Positions 56,308 through 64,000 of a DNA stretch of 64,000 nucleotides are shown here, one piece after another. This stretch comes from Schistosoma mansoni (taxonomy: Eukaryota > Platyhelminthes > Trematoda > Strigeidida > Schistosomatidae), in the NCBI RefSeq assembly GCF_000237925.1, contig NC_031502.1, forward strand, positions 3,864,458 through 3,928,457, given 5' to 3'. Within the stretch, counting starts at the first letter, position 1. Each line of letters opens with the position of its first letter. A program made the translations under genes and the position numbers. The notes below the pieces were generated by a model that saw only the letters and a program-made list of their open reading frames with translations, made no database searches and was not told where the DNA came from.

Positions 56308-59300
56308 CTCACACTTATTCTCTTCCTTTTTGGTATGAGTTATGCCATGGAGCCGCCAGCAATGAGTACTTTTTTATCAGACAACGAAACGGTTGGAGAG
56401 TCCACTAACCTACTGCATCTCGAAGGTCATAGTTGGAGCCAGCTGCAAGATGGGACTATTGAGATAACCGACCGATTGCCCAAAAAAGAATACTACATGA
56501 GTCTTCGAAGGTTCAACAGCACTGGTCCTAATTCTGGAACTGCACACAGATTAGGCAGTATTTCCAGTGGTTCAGCTGCTGTATTAGCCAATGGATCATC
56601 TGGTTTACTAGGCGGTAACTCATCATCACCGCGCCCAGGTGGTGGTACACTACGTGGATCGTCACACCCATCAATAGTTGATTTTAAACCTTCTGGTAAA
56701 ATAGTAGATTGTACGGTCGTAATGCTGGATGGTACAACAAGAGAGTTTCGTTTAGACGTAAGTTGCAGTTAATATAGTATACTCGTACTTTTTTGTTTCA
56801 TCGAATACTTATACTGAGGTTTTGCTTCTACGAACTACTGTTCCCAGTTAAAACTATCAGTAAGAATGTCCTGAGTTAAGTGCCCTTTGTTTATCTAAAT
56901 TTATGTTGTGTTATTAGTTTTAAGAATAACCAACTTAAAGTTTTCGTACAGTGATGTAGCGCAAGTTATATTCTTGTGTACTGTCAATTTCGAAATGTTA
57001 TCATATTCTTACTGGTATTCCTCAAATATATCAGATAATAAGTTTGAAAGCTAGGAGTATTTACAGTTGATTGATCACTGGGTGGTGACCAATGTCATGT
57101 ATGTCAGGTCCTTTTTAGTGCAGATCCAATCCTATCGACCAAGTTGCAATGTGGCCACCAGCCTAGGTGATTCGATATCGCGTGCACTAAGAAGGACCTG
57201 ACGTACAGTACATTGATCACCATCCAGTGATCAATCAATTGTAAATACATCTCAGTCCTACAGAAGGTCAGTCGCGACTCAGATATCCCAGTGGTAATGT
57301 CTTTGACTGTGAAGCTGGATGACACGGAATCGAATCCGTCAGGGAGCATCAGTTCCCTCAAGATTATAGATACACCTTGCTGACCAGTGCCAAGTAGCAC
57401 GAACCTAGGCCCAGGGTTTCCTGTTGACTACCTCTAACCACCATCTTAGCTAGAGGTACTGATATTTTTATACTCCTAATAATTCCCAATTCAGGTCCCT
57501 AAAGAATACATCACATAAATGTAGTGGTGATTATGAAGAGAAGAGTTCGGGGTCATACAGCCCATAAATAAATAAACAAGAATAGTATTTGAATACAGAT
57601 GCTGTTAAGTTAGAAATACAGCTAAGGGGAATGCCTTACGTCTAAGGCTGTGTAACTTAATGAAGAAAGTGATAGGAAACTATGGCAAGAGTGCCACTGG
57701 CTTTTTTCAAAGTTTGTCTAGTAGCGTTTCAAGACAGAGTTGCACGGTATTTAGGACTCCAAACTAGAAGTCTTGATGAACCGGCCAATCCTACACAGTT
57801 GTTCTTCGTACCACTACCCACATCATAAACTGACCACCTCTCTTCTTACGTACAAATAATGTACAGTGTGAAGCTGCTGCGGAGACATTCGTAAAATATG
57901 TACAAACCACCGAACATGATAACATCAGATTGAATAATTGGCTTTATGCTTAAACATACTACTGGATCTCAGAATTGCTAACATAATTTTCCTATCAGAT
58001 TTGAGCAGCCTTTCGGAAGCAACGCTGATCGAATTCATAGTGACAATTGTTCTTCACTCAGGGTAGACCAAAACGTTCATCTCCCCACAACGAGATACCT
58101 GACAATCTGACTAGGTCTATTTAACATTCTCTATCAGTAAATTTGTCCTCTGGGGGAGTAATTATGGACAGCTGATGGTTAATAATATTTCAGTAATATG
58201 CAATGTTCCAGGTTCTACGCTGCATACAACTGACTGATCAGACACCCAAAGTCATGAAAGATGATAAGCGAACAAACACGAAGCCGTGAATACTACGGGT
58301 TTTTTATTTTTAGGATGAAGTCATCGTCACATGTCTGTATTCTTTTTACCCATCAAGAAACAAAAATCTTCGTGACTAACATCACACGTATAGCACCGTT
58401 TAGTTTTTACACATTGTTAAAATGTTTTTCAAAAAAAATCAGAATCTTTCCTTTTCAAGAATAATTTCCAGCAAAACCTTTTCGAATCTGAAAGAACTAT
58501 GTCTGTTAAACCCTAAAACTAAACTGCTCCCGTTTTCCTAGTCTTACAACACCACTTAAAGTAGTTAAATAATTATCTCAAAAAACAAATCACTAATTTG
58601 AATCATATTTAGCTTTTGATGTAACTACACGGACGTTTTATATTTATGTTGTAGTGGTCCGCATTTAGCCAGAAGTTACTTTGTGTACTAGGGACCATAC
58701 GGAGTAGCGTGAATAGTCAGTCAGTCAGTCACAACGTAGAACTTCGTACGTACGTACATCAGTTCGAGTTGCCATACCACATTAGCACAGAGATGAAGTT
58801 GTCGATTCAAATCCCATAGTGGTAGAAGTAGTAAGAGTATAAGCAGTAATGTGAAAGATTAGGGTTTGAAGATGTTATTCAAAAAGTGTAATACAGTGAA
58901 ATAAATTTGGAAGGAGAAAAAGGATAGGGACATGAAGAATTCAGAAGATTAGGATTTGGCAGAACACAAAGAGTGGATGCACCTTCGCCATCGCAAACGA
59001 TTTTGAGCCATGTCATTCAAGATCTCTAACCATCGGTTGCTATCATCTCACGAATCCCAACCAGGTAGTCTACACCTACCAACATGGACCAGTCCACTTG
59101 TCAGTGACTTCATGGATTTGTGCCACGTTTTGTTCTGGCCGCCCCTAGCTTTCTCTCAACCTACTTCTACACCATAAAACATTGCACGTCGGGGCAGTCG
59201 GTGGTTGGGCATACGTAACACGTGTCCCAGTCATCTCAACTGATGAAGTTTCACTACTTCATCAATCGGTTTGTCATCCTTACCTAGTACCCGTTTTTTT

Positions 59301-60060
59301 AACAACTGCATTACTTACTCGGTGGTTCCAGGATATACGAGCAATGCTTCGAAGACACCTATGATCGAAAACTAGTAGCTTACGAATATCATCTACTCTT
59401 ACCGGCCATGTTTCATTGTCATAAAGTAGGACGGAGCGAACTGCTGCGCATGAATAAGGAGAGCTGGAAAAGATGAAATGGTCCGATGACCCAGTAAGTA
59501 CATAGAATACACCTACATTTTAGTAAGCAAAGCAATGGACAATCATCATCAATAACACAAACCTCAGATTATGATAAGCTTGGGACCAAAAATACAAGCA
59601 AATAGCTTAGCCTGTTGTAGTGTGAGTAAATTAATGTTTTAGTTTCCATGCCTTAATTCAGTAAATAATAACAAATCTTCTACATCTTTAAACATATAAC
59701 AGGTCATTACTTATTAAAATAAAGTGAATTAAGCCTATACAATTTCCATATATTCTTTTGAAAATCGTAAAATACATCAATAAAGCATAACTTATTAACA
59801 TTGTGGACTAGTTATTCATAACTTAAAACACTTGTTTTTTATAGTTAAGATGAATAATACTTATAAGTATGTTTATGTAAATAACTGTACATTGACTAAA
59901 TTCGAGTTTAATATCCATCTTCCTGAAATACTCATCAACATTTTTCTGGTTTTAGAAAGCTGCCTATGGACAGCAGTTACTCGATGCTGTTTGTACGCAT
60001 CTTGGTTTATTAGAGGTTGAATTCTTTGGCATCACATATTACGACTCGACCAATAATTGG
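56308..60060 (+). CDS. FERM-domain protein, 5' exons only (gene continues past window)
   Basis: Exon A runs from an acceptor (tttttgttccag) at 56308 to 56757 with donor gtaagt; exon B is 59956-60060 with donor gtgagt. Both junctions are phase 0. After a Ser/Gly-rich, probably disordered leader (SISSGSAAVLANGSSGLLGG), exon A ends in the first FERM strands (DCTVVMLDGTTREFRLD). Exon B continues GQQLLDAVCTHLGLLEVEFFGITYYD, the F1 lobe of band 4.1-type proteins (compare GQ.LL..VC.HL.L.E.DYFGL). FERM proteins link membrane proteins to the cortex. Which subfamily (protein 4.1, PTPN3/4, FRMD) cannot be told from F1 alone. Possible starts are ATG 56335, 56347 or 56362, or an upstream exon. I found no next exon before 64000. 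Confidence 0.8.
57057..57440. repeat. R5 composite repeat, copy 2: hairpin plus tRNA-derived SINE
   Basis: 57057-57120 and 57181-57246 are reverse complements over about 60 bp with few mismatches ('gattgatcactgggtggtga' against its mirror), giving a long hairpin with a 60 nt loop. Just to the right, 57275-57330 is tRNA-like: A-box-like tatcccagtggtaatg and B-box-like gaatcgaatcc. It lies in intron 1 of the FERM gene. Confidence 0.7.
57441..58639 (+). other. FERM gene intron, middle part
   Basis: AT-rich intronic sequence, no gene recognised. ORF 58261-58464 has no known domain. Confidence 0.45.
58640..59455 (-). mobile_element. RTE-like LINE 3' fragment
   Basis: Reading the minus strand from 59455: SVLLYDNETWPVRVDDIRKL, FDHRCLRSIARISWNHRVSN, LHQLRWLGHVLRM, then PGWDSRDD and NDMAQNRLRWRR, homologous to the C-terminal ORF of the LINE at 10468-13428. 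Left of 58940 is its 3' UTR. 5'-truncated; antisense in the FERM gene intron. The + ORF 59182-59364 is its shadow. Confidence 0.8.
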
Positions 60061-63000
60061 GTGAGTGCTTTTCTAAATATTTATGTAATTGTTCTACTTA
60101 TTATTGCGTCAAAAAGCTATCACTTCGTTTCTTTATGGTAAGTCACTGATGTTCGATATTGTAGAGGTGCTTCTCAGTGGTGTTAAGCATCTAACTTACA
60201 TTCAGTTATTCATAGGTCCAAATTTCCCTTCACCGTATCCGGTTCGACCATTTGGGTTGTATAGTAATAAGCTTGTTTCACAGACTTGTTTGCAAATAAT
60301 GTATTTGATTATCAAAACGCTTTTTTTTGATACCAGAAAACCGAAATTAAATCTTCACAAAACACCATGTATGAATTAGCCTCAGTCAGTCCCTTGAGTT
60401 CTTTAATCAAGTTCCAGTGTTCATAAAGTCATCACAGTTATTTAGTTTCGTTTTCTAGATTTTTAGATTACCTTTACATCCAGCGAAACTCCTGTATACC
60501 ATAAACCTCCTTCCCTTGTTTCTGAAATTTTGTTTTATTCTTTTTATCATCATGTTTTCATTAACTTCATCCTTCTCCTTTGCAACCAATGCTGTTGACT
60601 TAATCGTACAGAATGACATGTCTATTCTCATGAAAATGGTCTCCAAACTAAATGTTGGAGATTTGAGTTTCTTATCTCCAGCGTCAGATCAGTGTCTGTT
60701 GTAGGGTGATTTACTAAAGAAATACATCAATTAACTGAACACTCATCGCTAGATAAAATGCCATGGGAACCCACCTGCACTAGACATATGTAACATTTGT
60801 CATGACCATCCGCTTTACCTACTTTTACTTGTCACGTTATTGCTGTCAGAGTTAACGTTTTACTATTCCTATAACCTTGTCATCGACTTTGATTTTGGGA
60901 ACATAACAGATCTATTTAGGAAGACCGTTAAAAAGTGCATTCTTCTAAAATAGTTCCATGATAACACGTGAATATTTATTTATTTTACTGTGAAGTGTTA
61001 TTTCAAAACTATTGACAACACTACATCAACCCCTAATTTACAATACAAGATGAAGTTTTTGAAAACGCTTATCATTTCTGATCTGACTTGTTGATTGGAA
61101 GTTTAGAGTTCACCAACCGCTACAAAGATTATTTACAATTATCATAGGTATGAGGGAATTAGAAAAAAATGTCAAGTAATCATAATACGTTCTCCTACAT
61201 CTTCGAACTAGAAATAATGCTTTAGCATAATTCAAGATTACTCTTTTTCAGCAGTTAAAAAGCATATTTACATGCACTCAGTGAATAAAAAGCCCAACAG
61301 ATTTAGTCATCTTACAAATCCTATACGTGTATACACGGTAGTTATATGATCACTTATTTTAAAAATCATATACCTGAAGACTTAGTTTGTGAAAAAAGCC
61401 AAAATTGAGATGCAATAAATTGCAAAATTTTTATGCCTTGTATGTATTGTGTATTCGAGTTGATTTTGTTTTTTGAGTGCATCATTTTGTCATTGATTAG
61501 TTTGCAAGGTGAATCGAGAATAAGAACGTTTTTGCATGGTGAACACAGTTTGCCTCTCTCTCTCTCTCTCCATATATATATATATATTATATATATATAT
61601 AATCGTTTACAGAAAACAGTTGCTTGATTTTCTACAATATAATTTTGCAATGTAGTGCTGGTACTTTTTGTGTGTATATGTTAAGTTCGGAGAGTAAAAT
61701 ACTAATTAACACCTCAATTATAATTGTTTCTAGCACACTTCCAGTCAGTCAGACATTATCACTTTGGCAACTTTCATGAGTAGTAGTGGATAAAGCGATC
61801 AAAGTTCTCCCTTTCAACACAACAACATTAGAAAAGAGGGATTAACATTGATTGCAATGAAAATTCGTACATGTGGTATAACAGCTCAAGAAAATATCGA
61901 TGTGAATCCTAACAATAAAGTATTGGAAACTAAAATCTAACCTTCACAAGGAAGTAATCAAATGAATCCTAGCTTGCTGAGTGTCACGTAGTTCAGTTTT
62001 GCGTTGTTATATTGCGCAAAACAGTCACCTAAACTAACCGTTTTGTGTTTAAATTAGATAGAACATAAAGGGAAGTCTTTCTCTGAAGTAGATATATCGG
62101 CCAAAATCAGAAAATACGCTTTGGCCATTAGCTTAAAAAAAAACCATTTAAGTTTTTCCTAAAACGAGTGAATTTATTGAATATGAAAGACTCCGTGTAG
62201 GCGCTAATGATAGGTTATCAAATGTATAAATAGTAATTTATGACATAAAACTTACGTATATTATAGTTTATTGTTATTCGACATGAGATGGTATCGCGAT
62301 CAGATCGATTTCGTTGAAATCACGAACCAATCTAAGCTACATAATCATCGAAAACCTGGAACCACTGGATGACCGTTTTTAATCCAGAGCTTTGTTCAAC
62401 AATCAGTCGACACTTTAAGACAAAATATATCGTATGAGGTATTCTTAGCTTTCCATGTATAAAGAAGGTAGATTTGATCTTATCATCAGTGAATGGATAT
62501 TTCAATTCACACCAATTTTCCAACTAGTGTATCTATTGAGTAAATTTATTAGGATCTATAATCGTTTCGACTGTAATACAGTTCTCGTTGTTAAGCTTTC
62601 TTATCTGCAGTAACTGTAGTTGTAACATTGTGGTTAAAACATAGTATGATTATATATTGGTTCAGGAAATTTTTAATCCTAGTTCAACTTACAAAATGTT
62701 TAAATGATTGTATCGTCTATTTAATTTAACTAATTGGTTATTTAATAGTTTAAACATCTGGCTCTATTACTAGTAGGACATACTTTCGAATCTGTTTACT
62801 GAGCTATTTCGGTTTGTTTAGCCATATAGTATCACTAGCCTTCGTACAAATAGTGTATAACTCAGAGCCGATTACACAATTAATTCGGTTATAACTCATT
62901 ACCATACATACTATTGGATGATCTTATGCATGATGGTTGCAACTATTTACGAACCTTCGTTTTTTTAGCCATTGCCTAATTAACCCCTATACTCTCATGA

Positions 63001-63669
63001 CTACCATCTCATCATTTTTATTCCGTTATCTATCTAGTTCTGGCTCCAAACTGATCAGAGAATTGCAAAACAAATCGGTAGTAAGTTACCATATATTTTG
63101 TCAATATTGCCGCCATCCTTTTGAGAGGTTCTGTGGGGATTACTTTTCGTTACTAATTGGTGTCAGTTAAATGTACTATAGCGGGGTCGTCACACTGCTA
63201 ACGTGTCTCATACCTGGGCGAAGCATGCCCGACGGTATTTAATTTCTTTTACTGTTACCTCAAGTGGTGTCAATTTGATGTCGAAAAGTTATCTACAAAA
63301 ATATATGAATATCATCATGAACAACTCATCTCATTAGTTCTCATCTATAATTAAACATATCTGAAGTGGTTGTATTTTAAACACTATTCATTCATGTAGA
63401 TTACCACTATTCTATTTTCCTGACGTATTAAAAGAGCATATACACTACTGTCTATATACTTGAGTAGTATTTAAAAAGTAGTTTTATTTTCTTACCTCTG
63501 TTTCGTATTTTAATGTCCTTTAACCAATTTATTTTCATTTTCTGTTGTCTCATGTTAGGCAGTTGGAATCAGTTGACAAAAATCTATGAACCTGTTTCAT
63601 ACTAGTTGCCACTTACTACTAGCAAGGCGCACATATAATTTTGAGGGTAATGATAATCGTTGTGCTTTT
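60061..63669 (+). other. FERM gene intron continuing; no further exon seen
   Basis: AT-rich. ORFs at 60089-60379, 60516-60704 and 62937-63170 show no FERM motif in the right phase. A CT run followed by a palindromic (TA)n tract lies at 61555-61602. Confidence 0.45.
61555..61602. repeat. (CT)n-(TA)n microsatellite
   Basis: ctctctctctctc followed by atatatatatatatt and atatatatatataat, with a self-complementary core. Confidence 0.8.
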
Positions 63670-64000
63670 CGAATATGCACCAATTTGTTTCACAGTCTAA
63701 GGCACTACCACTGAGCTGTCTGGGTCACGACTGATCTCCTTCAGGACTGAAATATGTTTATAGTTGATCGATCAACGAGTAGTGACCAACTTCATATATG
63801 TCAAGTTCTTAGTTTTAATCGAATTTTATCGCTCAAGTTGAAATGTGGTCAGTAGTCTTAAATAACTTCACATCACGTGCTCTATGTTCAGGTGTAAGGT
63901 GGTTAGAGACAGTCGCTAGGAGACTCTGGACTAAGGTTTCGTGCCATTTGGGACTTGTCATCAAGATATACCTGTAATCCTTAGGGAACTGGTGCTCCAT
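63670..64000. repeat. R5 composite repeat, copy 3
   Basis: 63693-63740 read on the minus strand is tRNA-like (cagctcagtggtagtgcc, an A box). From 63757 the + strand repeats 'gttgatcgatcaacgagtagtgacc', 'cgctcaagttgaaatgtggtc' and 'ggtggttagagacagtcg', as in copies 1 and 2. Runs to the window end. Confidence 0.65.

Noticed and set aside
62937-63170. ORF as a further FERM exon
   Set aside because: No FERM motif, and the acceptor phase does not fit exon B.
1-64000. CRISPR array, bacterial operon or prophage
   Set aside because: Introns, poly(A) signals and eukaryotic retrotransposons throughout; no regularly spaced repeats.

Overview
The window looks like nuclear DNA of a blood fluke (Schistosoma or a close relative). 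It is AT-rich and has micro-introns of 32-39 nt beside kilobase introns. It carries RTE-like and CR1-like non-LTR retrotransposons, CsRn1/Boudicca-type LTR elements with a tRNA-Trp-like primer site, a degenerate SMalpha-type hammerhead SINE, and a gene whose reading frame seems to need the flatworm spliced leader AUG. The species cannot be fixed from the sequence alone.

Host genes, all on the + strand: (1) 5402-6332, proteasome subunit beta 5 (PSMB5), five compact exons; (2) 6408-24816, metallophosphoesterase 1 (MPPE1/PGAP5), six exons, with introns stuffed with LINE debris; (3) 25732-30385, GPALPP1-like protein, five exons, all multiples of three; (4) 52676-53965, a weak APH-1-like candidate, probably broken; (5) 56308-60060, the first recognisable exons of a FERM-domain protein that runs off the window. 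PSMB5 and MPPE1 lie 75 bp apart and look like one polycistronic unit resolved by trans-splicing.

Mobile DNA: 760-1925 CR1-like 3' region; 2461-4150 gypsy wreck (-); 10468-13428 RTE-like LINE (+) flanked by rearranged copies of a short repeat called R1 here; 15009-18012 second RTE-like LINE (+); 19900-20290, 22911-23690 and 58640-59455 LINE 3' fragments (-); 25320-25520 SMalpha-like SINE; 26620-27180 LINE scraps; 33351-43374 Boudicca-like LTR element interrupted in its integrase by a second, antisense LTR element (36058-41898); 44254-48174 a third LTR element (-); 48700-50925 CR1-like LINE tail (+); 54957-55560 inverted-repeat (foldback) element; tRNA-derived SINE/foldback repeats near 24220, 57057 and 63670.

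The main observations are the spliced-leader-AUG gene start at 6408, a 3' tail shared between the R1 short repeat and the RTE-like LINE (a LINE/SINE partnership), the nested LTR insertion with its target duplication, and the foldback elements. Exon borders were read by hand from splice sites and reading phase. Repeat borders are approximate.
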